Source: Tiliqua scincoides (taxonomy: Eukaryota > Chordata > Lepidosauria > Squamata > Scincidae). From it: a stretch of DNA of 64,000 nucleotides. The translations under genes and the position numbers were made by a program. This document shows, piece after piece, positions 11,540 to 21,375 of this stretch. The stretch is taken from assembly GCF_035046505.1 (NCBI RefSeq), contig NC_089822.1, positions 104,292,659 through 104,356,658 on the forward strand, given 5' to 3'. The notes beneath the pieces are model-generated. The model saw nothing but the letters and a program-made list of their open reading frames with translations, ran no database searches and was not told the origin of the DNA. Within the stretch, counting starts at the first letter, position 1, and each line of letters opens with the position of its first letter.

Positions 11540-11551
11540 TTGACATCTACA

Positions 11552-11630
11552 TTTGTGATTTTCAACCTTTTTCATCTAATGGCACACTGACAAGGTGCAA
11601 AAATTGTCAAGATACACCATTAGTTTTCTT
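11552..11630. mobile_element. hAT-type MITE, family 3, left fragment
   Basis: GTGATTTTCAACCTTTTTCA and AAAATTGTCAAGATACACCA match the start of the element at 9990. The copy fades into an A run near 11631. LINE copy B sits directly against it. Confidence 0.65.
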
Positions 11631-11735
11631 AAAAAAAAAATAATTGAGAAAATTCCCAAAATTGGTGGAAAGAATGCACAATTCCCACAATTCCCAGACT
11701 GCAGTGGATGGTGCTATGAATATTGAATATGCCTA

Positions 11736-12205
11736 AGGGCGCAATCCAGAGGTGGCCTTGGGCAGGCGCAAGTCCCTTGCGCTGGCCCAGAAGGATTGCA
11801 AACAAGCAGTAAATCATGTTTGCACCTCCTCATGTGCAAGCTGCACCAGCGCACGGAGGCGCACTAGCACACACAGGCTGAATCCAGCCTCCGTAGCGGT
11901 TTGCATAGCAAGCCTTGTGTTGGCCCAACTGGGCCAACACAACTGGTGGGTGGGGAGGAGGTGGGGCGTTCTGGGGCAGTGGGAGGGCAAGCAGTGGGCG
12001 GTCCCAGGGCCGGGCAGGTGGGAGTGGGAGGCTGAGCTGGGATCCAGCAGTTATCCACCTCAGAAGGTGGTGCAAGTCTGAGGAGACCCATAGGGGCCAG
12101 GGTGCCTTACCCGGAGGTAAGGGGAAAAGTTTCCCCTTACCTCTGGCTGAGCTGATCCTGGATACAGCGCAAGCCTCTTGGCAAGCGCAAGGTAGGCTTG
12201 CACCC
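11736..12205. mobile_element. GC-rich MITE-like repeat
   Basis: Starts GGGCGCAATCC and ends near GCTTGCACCC, so the ends are roughly inverted. The interior contains the palindrome around TTGTGTTGGCCCAACTGGGC and a stem GGTAAGGGGAAAAG/CTTTTCCCCTTACC at about 12117. A relative in the opposite orientation lies at 39484-40013. The 109- and 135-codon frames inside are GC-driven. Confidence 0.65.
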
Positions 12206-12292
12206 TATGTGAATCTCATTAAGGTTTCACTTAGTTCCTGGTTATGTTGCATCAGCCATTCTCTTGTTTCTATTCGTTTTAAATACGAGGAT

Positions 12293-12376
12293 TGCAATCC
12301 TAAAACACTTTCCTGGGAATAAGCTTCATTGAACACAATGAGACGTACTTCTGGGTAGACCTGCATAGGATTGCAC
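12293..12376. repeat. short palindromic AATCCTA repeat
   Basis: GCAATCCTAAAACACTTTCC runs to GTAGACCTGCATAGGATTGC with an inverted AGCTTCATTGA/CAATGAGACG core. About 84 bp with no coding capacity. Confidence 0.8.
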
Positions 12377-12387
12377 TGTATGTTTGT

Positions 12388-12573
12388 TATGAACATAAGA
12401 ACATAAGAACAGCCCCACTGGATCAGGCCATAGGCCGATCTAGTCCAGCTTCCTGTATCTCACAGCAGCCCACCAAATGCCCCAGGGAGCACACCAGATA
12501 ACAAGAGACCTCATACTGGTGCCCTCCCTTGCATCTGGCCTTCTGACATAGCCCATTTCTAAAATGGCTACAT
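12388..12573 (-). mobile_element. CR1-like LINE 3' end (GGATCAGGCC type)
   Basis: Begins with AACATAAGAACATAAGAAC, the complement of the TTCTTATGTTCTTATG tail, then CACTGGATCAGGCCATAGGC. The plus-strand equivalent at 25040-25437 includes the end of a reverse-transcriptase frame. This copy holds only 3' untranslated sequence. Confidence 0.85.
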
Positions 12574-12600
12574 TATGCCACATTATGCCACATTATGAAC
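12571..12600. repeat. 10-bp tandem repeat, three units
   Basis: CATTATGCCA is present two and a half to three times at the edge of the CR1-like fragment, probably replication slippage. Confidence 0.8.
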
Positions 12601-13110
12601 CCAGCCTGCGTACGTGTGCGTCCTTGGATTGCTTGTAAGATATTCTGGATACAAGTTTGTGTTGGTAATGACGAGACGAAGCTCAGTTCAGCCTATATGG
12701 TGGCTCTTAGGGCCTGATCCGGGCATGCTCTGGCAAAGGGCGTAGCAAACATGTCACGAGGCCCATCATGGCGGCTGGAAGAAGAATGGTGCTAATGGGG
12801 AGGCCAGAGCCTGTCAGCGCTGGGCCTTCATGCTAGTGGAACGACCACTGGGAGCCACCAGTGGTGAGTATCCAACCAAGTGGTGAGGAGGCACTGGGGG
12901 AGGAAGGCAAAGAGGGGGTGAAACTGAATGGGGGAGGCTTGCCCTGGGGGTGGTTCAGGCCCAAGAAGGGGGGCTGGAACAGCAGCAGAGGCTGACACTG
13001 AATTCTATCTCCTCCTGGGCCTCAGAGCCCGACCCAGGTCTCCTCAGTTCTGTACCTGCTAACTAGCTAAATAGATCAGAATCAACCCATGGGGCTGCTG
13101 GGGCCCGATA
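12601..13110. other. GC-rich, MITE-like, unassigned
   Basis: GC-rich block from GGGCCTGATCCGGGCATGCT to about 13060. It resembles the other GC-rich blocks of this window in composition and in its GGCCTGATCC start, but I cannot show both ends. Confidence 0.4.
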
Positions 13111-13114
13111 GGGG

Positions 13115-13560
13115 GTAAGGGTGTTGCAAGGTGCAAAAACCAAGATGTTACAAGGGATCCTAGATGTTACAAGAGATCTCGGATGTTGCACTATAATCCC
13201 AGGTTCCAAAGCAAACTCAGTAGACAAAGGTGATCAAATCCAGGCCTTTATTGTAAATCCATCAGCAAAAGGTGGTAAATCCATCCATGTCTCCAAAGGA
13301 GACTGCAAGCATTAGAAGTGGGAAGGAAAAAAGCCTCAAAGGAGACTGCTTGCACCAGAAGTGGGGAGAAGAGAAGCGTGTAACGCCCCCTTCAGCTGAC
13401 TTTTATTACACTCTGGGGTTCCCTCCTTGAGACACATACATTTCTCTTTGGAAACAATTCATTGGTGGGTTCAAAACATCTGTTATTTTATAATAGGCCA
13501 TCTTATACATACATCATATACAATATACCCCCAGCAGTTAGCAAATGGCACTGCACACAA
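13115..13560 (-). mobile_element. LTR-like fossil
   Basis: Read on the minus strand the block has the order expected in a long terminal repeat: a TATA-like AATAAAAGTC near 13405, a pyrimidine-rich part, a polyadenylation signal in ACAATAAAGG near 13245, and a U5-like end with short tandem repeats (GATGTTACAAG type, 13143-13190). I cannot fix its borders or find a flanking duplication, so the family is open and the call is an inference from promoter and poly(A) layout. It looks like an old, isolated piece with no internal region attached. Confidence 0.4.
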
Positions 13561-13692
13561 ACCTGACCTCATCCATAACTATCGGATGATGTACTGTGGC
13601 CTTCGTAAGGCAACATACTTCCCATTGACGTCACGGTGTGTGTGTTCATCTAAAAATTGCTGCCGAAATGATTTTCTGTGGGAAGTTGACCT

Positions 13693-15348
13693 TTGCAATG
13701 TGTTAATCCGGAAGTCCTAAAGTGCTGCAAAGAGATCATCATCACTGAGCTGCATGAAATACTCTGTCTCTGCTGCAGAGAAGGTGGAGTACCTCAAGAC
13801 ATGAGGGATGCAAACATCATCACGCTGTACAAGAACAAGGGCGACAGGGGTGACTGCAATAACTATCGTGGCATCTCTCTCCTTAGCGTTGTAGGAAAGT
13901 TGTTTGCCCGAGTTGCACTAAAGAGGCTCCAGGTACTTGCAGAGAGCGTTTATCCAGAATCACAGTGCGGATTCCAAGCCAACAGGTCCACCACTGATAT
14001 GGTATTCTCCCTTAGACAACTGCAGGAGAAATGCAGGGAACAGCGACAGCCATTCTTTATAGCCTTCATAGATCTCATGAAGGCCTTCGACCTGGTCAGC
14101 AGGGATGGCCTCTTCAAGATTCTCCCCAAGATTGGATGTCCACCCAGGCTCCTCAGCATCATCAGATCCTTCCACAAGGACATGAAGGGCACTGTTGTCT
14201 TCGATGGCTCCACATCAGACCCCTTTGATATCCGAAGCGGCGTGAAGCAGGGCTGTGTTCTTGCACCAACCTTGTTTGGGATTTTCTTCGCTGTCCTGCT
14301 GAAGCATGCCTTTGGAACGGCAACAGAAGGCATCTATCTACGGACCAGATCAGACGGAAAGCTCTTCAACCTCTCCAGACTGAGAGCAAAGTCCAAAGTC
14401 CAGCTGAAATGTCTGCGTGACTTCCTCTTTGCCGACGATGCAGCTGTCACTACCCACTCTGCCAAAGATCTCCAGCAGCTCATGGATCATTTTAGCAAGG
14501 CCTGCCAAGATTTTGGACTGGCGATCAGCCTTAAGAAAACACAGGTCATGGTTCAGGATGTGGACTCACCTCCCTGCATTACAATCTCTGCGCATGAACT
14601 AGAGGTTGTCCATGACTTTGTGTACCTTGGCTCAACTATCTCTGACACTCTTTCTCTTGATACCGAACTAAACAAACGCATCAGTAAAGCAGCTACCACG
14701 TTTTCCAGACTCACAAAGAGAGTCTGGTCCAACAAGAAGCTGACGGAACATACCAAGATCCAGGTCTACAGAGCTTGCGTCCTGAGTACACTTCTGTACT
14801 GCAGCGAGTCATGGACTCTTCGCTCACAACAGGAGAGGAAACGGAACGCTTTCCACATGCGCTGCCTCCGACGCATCCTCGGCATCACCTGGCAGGACAA
14901 AGTTCCAAACAACACAGTCCTGGAACGTGCTGGAATCCCTAGCATGTATGCACTGCTGAAACAGAGACACCTGCGTTGGCTCGGTCATGTCGTGAGAATG
15001 GATGATGGCCGGATCCCAAAGGATCTCCTCTATGGAGAACTGGTGCAAGGAAAGTGCCCTACAGGTAGACCACAGCTGCGATACAAGGACATCTGCAAGA
15101 GGGATCTGAAGGCCTTAGGAGTGGACCTCAACAAGTGGGAGACCCTGGCCTCTGAGCGGCCCGCTTGGAGGCAGGCTGTGCAGCATGGCCTTTCCCAGTT
15201 TGAAGAGACACTTGACCAACAGTCTGAGGCTAAGAGGCAAAGAAGGAAGGCCCATAGCCAGGGAGACAGACCAGGGTCAGACTGCACTTGCTCCCGTTGT
15301 GGAAGGGATTGTCACTCCCGAATCGGCCTTTTCAGCCACACTAGATGA
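13693..15348 (+). CDS. LINE reverse transcriptase, partial ORF
   Basis: 551 codons. The first eight come from host flank because the element begins at 13716, so the methionine is fortuitous. Reverse-transcriptase landmarks in order: an N-terminal block with NNYRGISLLSVVGKLF near residues 55-70, motif A IDLMKAFD near 126-133, GVKQGCVLAP near 183-192, catalytic FADDA at 246-250 (line of two aspartates intact), ISLKKTQVM near 280-288, and VYLGSTIS in the thumb. The C-terminus has LRWLGHVVRMDD, RPQLRYKDICKRD and a zinc finger C533-x2-C536-x12-H549. Copies A and B read two arginines and then the last zinc cysteine; here a CGC-to-TGA type change gives a stop just before it. Upstream endonuclease is absent. 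The protein would copy LINE, and probably SINE, RNA, but this frame is 5'-truncated and almost surely inactive. Confidence 0.93.
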   Translation: MQCVNPEVLKCCKEIIITELHEILCLCCREGGVPQDMRDANIITLYKNKGDRGDCNNYRGISLLSVVGKLFARVALKRLQVLAESVYPESQCGFQANRSTTDMVFSLRQLQEKCREQRQPFFIAFIDLMKAFDLVSRDGLFKILPKIGCPPRLLSIIRSFHKDMKGTVVFDGSTSDPFDIRSGVKQGCVLAPTLFGIFFAVLLKHAFGTATEGIYLRTRSDGKLFNLSRLRAKSKVQLKCLRDFLFADDAAVTTHSAKDLQQLMDHFSKACQDFGLAISLKKTQVMVQDVDSPPCITISAHELEVVHDFVYLGSTISDTLSLDTELNKRISKAATTFSRLTKRVWSNKKLTEHTKIQVYRACVLSTLLYCSESWTLRSQQERKRNAFHMRCLRRILGITWQDKVPNNTVLERAGIPSMYALLKQRHLRWLGHVVRMDDGRIPKDLLYGELVQGKCPTGRPQLRYKDICKRDLKALGVDLNKWETLASERPAWRQAVQHGLSQFEETLDQQSEAKRQRRKAHSQGDRPGSDCTCSRCGRDCHSRIGLFSHTR

Positions 15349-15412
15349 TGTTTCAAAACCACCTTTCAGAGCGCGATACCATAGTCTCTCGAGACTGAAG
15401 GTTGCCAACAAC
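13716..15412 (+). mobile_element. RTE-like LINE, best copy (5'-truncated, 1.7 kb)
   Basis: A perfect 11-bp target-site duplication AATCCGGAAGT (13705-13715 and 15413-15423) fixes both borders. The element starts in the middle of its coding region, so the endonuclease and any 5' untranslated region are missing. It keeps the whole reverse-transcriptase palm, the C-terminal region and the 3' tail with the hairpin AGTCT-CTCG-AGACT and GAAGGTTGCCAAC. Two truncated relatives (1096, 10789) and one rearranged one (34688) lie in the same window. Layout without RNase H and the GHVVRM/GRPQLRYKD block fit the RTE-related LINEs. The exact clade is an inference. Confidence 0.95.
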
Positions 15413-15423
15413 AATCCGGAAGT

Positions 15424-16158
15424 GATTTGGTATCATGTCTCTTTAAACTCTAGAATGCAGTTAGTCCACTAAAACTCAGTTAAAATATTACTATTTGTTA
15501 GTCACTCTTATATGTACACCAAAACTGGTTCTGGAATGATGAACAAGAACAATAAAAACCAAGCTGACTAGTGTTCTTTTATGATATAACTTATACTATA
15601 AAAACTAGCCCCCTATGCATATAAGGCTTTCTAGCATTTGTGTGCAAGTGGTGCTCTGAAGAAGCCTTCAAACCAAACAGTTCAAACTATTTTTTTTTCC
15701 TGTGGTCTGAAGACAAAGAGCTTCTTCATTCAAATGTATCAACATTGTTCTGCAGTGAATCTGAGCTCTCGCAATCGGCCTGACTTTTTAAACCGCAACC
15801 GTTTTTTTTACTCAAGTTGAACATTCAGAGAGAGAGATCAAAACCCATGCTGTTTATATTTCAGGTAAGCATCTTATACCATCCTTTTACCCTGCATCAA
15901 GGGAACTGGTGTTGGCTTACTCCAAGGAGACCTCCAGCTGCCTCCTTGGCTCTGTAGGATACAGTGGTGGCTCTTCTGGAGCCATTGTACCATGGAGCAG
16001 TGGCCAGCATAGGATTGTTGACCACCCGTTGACCCTGGTGGTGTCGTTTGACCTCTTTCTGCTCATCTTAGTGAGAGGAAATTGACACCCAGTGACAGAC
16101 TGCTCCTATGTAGATTGGCACATGCTCCACTGAAAACGATGCTACATGCTGACACTCA
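15424..16158. other. unassigned
   Basis: AT-rich sequence with a T run near 15691. No recognised repeat or exon. Confidence 0.4.
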
Positions 16159-16333
16159 GGGCCGAATCCTACCCAACTTTCCAGCACTGATGCAGCCATA
16201 ATGCAGCCCCAAGGTAAGGGAGCAAATGTTCTTTTACTGTGAAGAGGCCTCCATGACTGTCTCCCCATTTCAGGATGCAGCACACACCCCATTGGCATGA
16301 CTGCATCAGCTCTGGAAATTTGGATAGGATTAC
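16159..16333. mobile_element. foldback MITE (CAATCCTATCCAACTTTCCAG family)
   Basis: Starts GGGCCGAATCCTACCCAACT with TTCCAGCACTG and ends in the inverted CTGGAAATTTGGATAGGATT. A second inner stem surrounds AAGGTAAGGGAGCAAATGTT. No coding capacity. It abuts a short palindromic repeat. Confidence 0.85.
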
Positions 16334-16334
16334 A

Positions 16335-16420
16335 GCACAATCCTATGCATGTCTACTCAGAAGTCAGTTCCATTGTGTTCATTGGGGCTTGCTCCCAAGA
16401 AAGTGTGTATATAATTGCAG
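16335..16420. repeat. short palindromic AATCCTATGCATG repeat
   Basis: CAATCCTATGCATGTCTACT through GTGTGTATATAATTGCAG, the common ~85-bp form, joined directly to the foldback MITE at 16333. A CA run follows at 16421-16438. Confidence 0.85.
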
Positions 16421-16616
16421 ACACACACACACACACATGTATATGCTTATCTATATAGTTTGATCTAACGATATGAACATTAAAGACAATTGTAGTAGTT
16501 GGCCATGGCAGCTGAAGTGTGAATGTTTGTAGTTTCTGATAAGACACATCCAGTTGATTAACTTTTTCATTCAATCAGTGACAGTATATTGAACAGGAGG
16601 AACGCCCTGAATGATA

Positions 16617-16806
16617 TCCTTGTTAGGATATAGGTCAGTGGTGGTCTTGTGTGACCCTTGAAGCATCTGGTGGTGGTGAAGATGCAGGAAGCTGGACAAG
16701 ATAGGCCCTTGGCCTGATCCAGTCAAGCATCTGGTAGTGGTGAAGATGCAGGAAGCTGGACAAGATAGGCCCTTGGCCTGATCCAGCAGGGCTCCTCTTA
16801 TGTTCT
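16617..16806 (+). mobile_element. CR1-like 3' fragment with internal duplication
   Basis: Reads GGCCTGATCCAG and ends in CTTATGTTCTTA, like 25040-25437. A ~64-bp unit starting AAGCATCTGGT is present twice in tandem (16661-16724 and 16725-16787) with almost no difference between units, so the duplication is young relative to the copy. Confidence 0.8.
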
Positions 16807-18060
16807 TAGCTGCAGAAATATAGAGTTGCGTTGTGGCACGAGACTCTTTAAATATATAAGCTACAATAGAACTCTCTGTTGTTCTTGCTACAGCAGGAGT
16901 AGATATCCTTCTGGAAGTTATCATGTGGCATCTGGTAATCTTTAAGATGCACACGACTCTTTCTTGCTTTTGAATAGGAAGAGTGAAGGGTGATGGATGA
17001 AATTATGCTAGAAAGTCTAATTTCATTTCATTTAGAAACACTAATCATTTTCTTCTGCAATTATTTTATAAGGTATGGAGAATGCATGCTCTTCTCAACA
17101 CGGTGCATTTTAAAAGACCCCAACACAACCAAACAAAAGGGGATAGAAAACAGGAAAATGCTGTACTATGTACAGGTAACAGAAGTTAGGCTTTAAATGA
17201 GGGCAGCATTGTTTTCTGCGATACAGAAATATTATGTTATTTGCTCAGAAATTAAAACTGGAGCCCACGTTCATATTCTATGATACCAAAGGGTCGGAAT
17301 GTGAGGAAGTTTAACCAAAAAAATCATTCTGTACCTTGAAAAAAAAGGGTACGGCATTTATTTTTCAAGGACTTTGATTAATTGCAATTTCTTTTACAAC
17401 TTAGGGATAGCTCTATTTGTATTTCTGTAGCTTCTGCCTATTGATTAGATTTTGTATTACCCTGTACTGTATTGATTCCTTCCTTTTAAAAATATATTCT
17501 ATTTGCTGGAGTTGCCAAGGATACAGTTCTGGTTTTGTGACAATAACTACTGCTCTCCATGTGAATAGGAATGCAAAGGCCTTGAGTGGTAACACTTTTG
17601 AGTGCTGATTGGAGATGGGCTCAAATCCAAACACCATTCCTGGCCTTGAATCAATGCCACTCACAGCAACGTACATCCAAAGGCATTGCTACGGAGAGGC
17701 AATTAAAGCATTCAGGGTGCGCGTTGACAATGGTTGTGAAGTAGGGAAGAGCGACGGTTTTCTGCCGTGCACAGAGTTGAGGAATTAATTACCTTCTCTC
17801 TTGGGTAATGTGGAATCAACTTGATTGTGAAGTCTATTCAACCTAATTAAGTAGATACTCCACTACACCAAGTGCCCTTAAAAATATTTGCCACAAGTAG
17901 AGATCGGCAATGTTTTCTGCCACCCCAGCTTGTGCGGGCTTAACAGTAAAGCAAGTCATTCCCTCCACCCCATAGGAAATTGTCTGTTGTTTTTTTCCCC
18001 TCTGAGTCAATCCAAATGCTGAACCAACCCAAATGGCTGGGAAAGGGATGGGTTCAGGGG
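16807..18060. other. repeat-poor AT-rich stretch
   Basis: No transposon signature over 1.2 kb. The part at about 17680-17900 mixes AATTAATTACC and CCTAATTAAGT homeodomain-type cores in otherwise unique sequence. I see no exon. Confidence 0.4.
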
Positions 18061-18610
18061 CAGCTGCAAAATCCTAACCCAAGGCCCGATTCACCATTCT
18101 GGGTCAACACGGATTTGTGCCAGCAGTTTTGCAGCATGCTTCCTGCTATTGGGGGCTGACCAGACGGCCCAGGAGAGGTAAGTAAAAATCTTTTTTACTT
18201 ACCTCTCCATAGGCTGCCTGACCTCCAATGGTTTTCCTTGGATGTACGCTGACATATCTGAGAATGTGTCTGACATGTCTGAGGAGACTCACCGGGCAGT
18301 TTGGGGATGGGGAAAGGGGGATCGAATCTTGGCATGTGTGGCTGCTGCTGCAATCATCTCCTTGCCCCCTGTCCATCCCACTCCCTGCCATGAATCCCAC
18401 ACAATTCTCCCCCAAACTGCCCCATCACTGACCTACCTCCTCGGTGGGGTGTCTGCAAACCAGTGTCATGCATGCAGGGACTCCAGACACTTGGGTGGGC
18501 AGCCCTGACATGCACGGCAACAGCATGGCTTTTGTGCAGCCTGGAACTTAACAGTGATGGATCACGAGATCTGCTACCATAAGCGCATGATAGGATTGGG
18601 CTGTAAGGCT
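18060..18610. mobile_element. GC-rich MITE-like repeat
   Basis: Runs from AAATCCTAACCCAAGGCCCG to GATAGGATTGGGCTG. Contains the perfect palindromic segment GAGAGGTAAGTAAAA/TTTTACTTACCTCTC at about 18173-18208. A relative with the same palindrome lies at 54980-55200. Frames inside overlap on both strands. Confidence 0.65.
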
Positions 18611-18680
18611 CCAATCCTGTGTACAGTTACCTGGGCGTAAGTCTCACTGAACATAGGAGCAAATATGTCTAGGATTGCAC
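18611..18680. repeat. short palindromic AATCCTG repeat, diverged
   Basis: CCAATCCTGTGTACAGTTAC through GTCTAGGATTGCAC; a shortened relative of the ~85-bp palindrome. Confidence 0.65.
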
Positions 18681-18984
18681 TCCCCTAGATTGAAACTGCT
18701 AGATCTATACTTCACAAATGTTTCTAATCTTGGCCCTTTTCATATCCTGTGACATGATAATTCCATAAGTCAATTACACCTTGAGTGTAGATTTACCTTT
18801 GGCCTATCCAGAACCTACTGCCGATAAATTTTATTATGAACCCAAGTTCTAGTTCTACAGTGGCCCCTCTGAGGCCCAGGTAGATGTTACATTGCAGAGA
18901 TATGCAGACTATCTCAGCATACTTTTTCTTTTTTTCAAATATTTTCTTTTTTCACATATAAAAAAACCGCTACGGATACTTTCA
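18681..18984. other. unassigned
   Basis: AT-rich, nothing recognisable. Confidence 0.4.
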
Positions 18985-19494
18985 GCCCAATCCTATCCTC
19001 CCCACCATGCCAAAAATGGGCATTCTGTTTCCAGCAGAGGTAAAGGGAGAGGATTGGGAGGCTTCAACTGGAAAAGGCAAATTTAAATCCCTTTACCCTT
19101 ACATAAGGCTCCCACTCCTCAGTGCGTCTTCAAGAGAAAGTCCAAGGAGAGAAAGTAGGCAGGGAGGCTGCAAAAAAAGGGGAACAGAATCTGGTGTGTG
19201 CCATCACTGCCCGATCTACCCCCACCTATAGTCTTCCCCCTCTCCGCCTAGTTTTGCAACCTCCCTGCTCATTCTGCCCTCCCCTACCCCATTCCCCCCT
19301 TCCCCGCTATCTTACCTGCCTTCGTTGGCTTCTGCAGATCTTGCAATGCATGTGGGAAGGCCCTTCCCACCAGCACTCCAGAAGTATGTTACCTAGTGCG
19401 CTGCCAGAAGGTGCTTTTTGGCCATTTTTGGGGCAGCAAGCACTGGTGGAAAATGTGTTCCACCAGGACTCACGGTCCTAAGAATTGGGCTGTT
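18985..19494. mobile_element. GC-rich MITE with CAGCCCAATCCTA ends
   Basis: Left end CAGCCCAATCCTATCC and right end CCTAAGAATTGGGCTG are inverted copies 510 bp apart. The interior is pyrimidine-rich and non-coding, and the 119-codon frame in it has no motif. The termini tie it to the foldback MITEs, which share CCCAATCCTA. Confidence 0.7.
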
Positions 19495-19925
19495 GGTTTG
19501 GGATAAGAGGCATGAGGAAGGGCCATGTAAGCCTTTCTCCTTTGAGTGCTTTTTTTTTTTGCTGAACATCACCTGTCCCCCCACCCCCCAAACCATTGAG
19601 CCTACAGGGGAAAAGGTAGGAGTACCTGCATCTAGTTTCCTGAAAAGAAAAATCTACTCTGAAAAACCATGTTTTGTGTGTGGCTGCCTCTGTTCTGCAA
19701 TACAGGTTGAAGCAAAGAATGAATTTAATAAGGTGCCTTTTATGCCTTTTGCAGTCAATGCACCCACTACCTCTTCTGAATTTAAATAAGCTGTTGTAAA
19801 ATATTAACAACAATTTGTAGCCATTTCTCTCCTCAAACTCCATCTTGGATTTCTTTATTGTCATGTTCTATTCAGTTCACCAGAATTTGTGTCCAGATAG
19901 TATTTGAGCACAACTACTTTTGAGG
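19495..19925. other. unassigned
   Basis: Frames of 123 and 128 codons overlap on opposite strands without any motif. A T run lies at about 19551. I treat it as non-coding. Confidence 0.35.
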
Positions 19926-19991
19926 CTGCAATCCTGAAAAAACATTTAGTATAAGTTACTTCTGAGTAAACACGCATAATAGGACTGCACT
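19926..19991. repeat. short palindromic AATCCTG repeat, diverged
   Basis: GCTGCAATCCTG, then TTACTTCTGAGTAAACACGC and AGGACTGCACT; an eroded copy. Confidence 0.65.
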
Positions 19992-20480
19992 GTTCAGAGC
20001 AAATCACTACTACAGTGTGATGACTTCAAAGTGATTTCATCGTCATCAAATTGTTGAGTGAACAACAATTTGTCTTGTCTTGAACTAAAGCTGGGGATGT
20101 GAGACAATATGTTATTTCTCAAACTCTGTTTTGTCGCAGGATGTTCAGAGTCCTTCCCGACAATTCAGGGCTCTTGACAATATGATAGTTATAGTCAGCT
20201 ATTTCTCTAAAACACCAGACTTGGTGTATGGTGTGTTGTGATGGGTGAATTTACTCTTTCCAGACAGCGGCTGATTATTTCAGGCAATTAGTTGCATCTC
20301 CTGGTAAAAGCTCTCCCATCTCAGAGAAAAAGGGATTTCTTTCATGAGATGGCTCTTAAAAAAACAAACCAAAACCCTACAATGGCTGAAGGCCATTACA
20401 GTTCAGGCCTTTGCAAGCAGATGGACGGTGGCGGGGTCAGAGAAGGGAAGCCTTTCTTCTTCCTCCTCCACTTTGTTTCA
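19992..20480. other. unassigned
   Basis: Nothing recognisable before the microsatellite. Confidence 0.4.
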
Positions 20481-20481
20481 G

Positions 20482-20532
<51 letters not shown>

Positions 20533-20543
20533 GATAGATAGAT
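20481..20543. repeat. (GT)n then (GATA)n microsatellite
   Basis: About 23 uninterrupted GT units are followed by four GATA units. The cysteine-valine and threonine-histidine frames across it are artefacts. Confidence 0.97.
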
Positions 20544-20589
20544 TCAAAAAATGGGTACCCCCTTGCAGTTTGGAGATTTACAGTTTTAC

Positions 20590-20774
20590 AGATTTGAGCA
20601 CTGCCATTTTGGATCTCACCACACCTTGTGAGATATGGACAAATCTTGTGAGATCTGGATGCTGTCACCTTGGATCTCACAAGATTTCATGAGCTGCAAG
20701 ATGGCGGTGTCCAGTTCAGCTAGGAAAAAGAGGTTGTGGGGGAGTCATGACCCAGTTAAGTTTGGGAACCACTG
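20590..20774. mobile_element. hAT-type MITE, right part
   Basis: Ends GTTTGGGAACCACTG and contains AGATTTCATGAGCTGCAAGATGG-like sequence shared with the end of the element at 61664-61883. The left end is missing or lies beyond the microsatellite. Confidence 0.65.
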
Positions 20775-21375
20775 TATAATGCCATTTCAGGATGCTACTA
20801 TTTCATTCCACTGCACGTGTGCAATTGCACACCAGAATGTAGTCTTCTTACATTGGGCTAAGGCTGTGCCAAGGGGGCCTTCCCTCAAAGACATCTTTTC
20901 ATTGAGAGCTTTTATCTGTATGTCTGCTCCTGGGATGAACTTGGGGCTACCCTCACAACTCTCTCCCTGCCTGATGCCCTTCTCCTCATGTAGCACACCA
21001 CTTCTTCTTCCCCTTCCCACTGTAGACCACTTAAGCTTCATTTAAAGAGAGCAATACTCTTGTCTTTTGACACAGGAGAACCCCAGAAAACCAAAGAGCT
21101 CCGAATGCTTTCCCCGGCATGCCATCTCGCTAGCCTCTTTGCCACAGAAATGTTGGGCCCTTGGCAGTTGTTTGAATGACAGACGAGTCCAGCTTTAATT
21201 GAATTCCTGTCCTACCTATTGAATTCCTGTTAAGTACAGATAAGAGAAAAAATAATCACAACAAATGGTCTTTAAAAAGACCATTTTTTCTTTCTCTCTT
21301 TTTTCTTTTTACAATAACCTTGAATGTATTTGAGAGCTGAGCTTTGGGCATTGTTGAGCATTGCCCTGTTAAAAA
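20775..21375. other. unassigned
   Basis: A 136-codon plus frame (20635-21045) crosses the MITE border and has no motif. Nothing else is visible. Confidence 0.35.

Noticed and set aside
20292-20537. 81-codon plus frame
   Set aside because: Its C-terminus is a Cys-Val run from the GT microsatellite; no domain in the rest.
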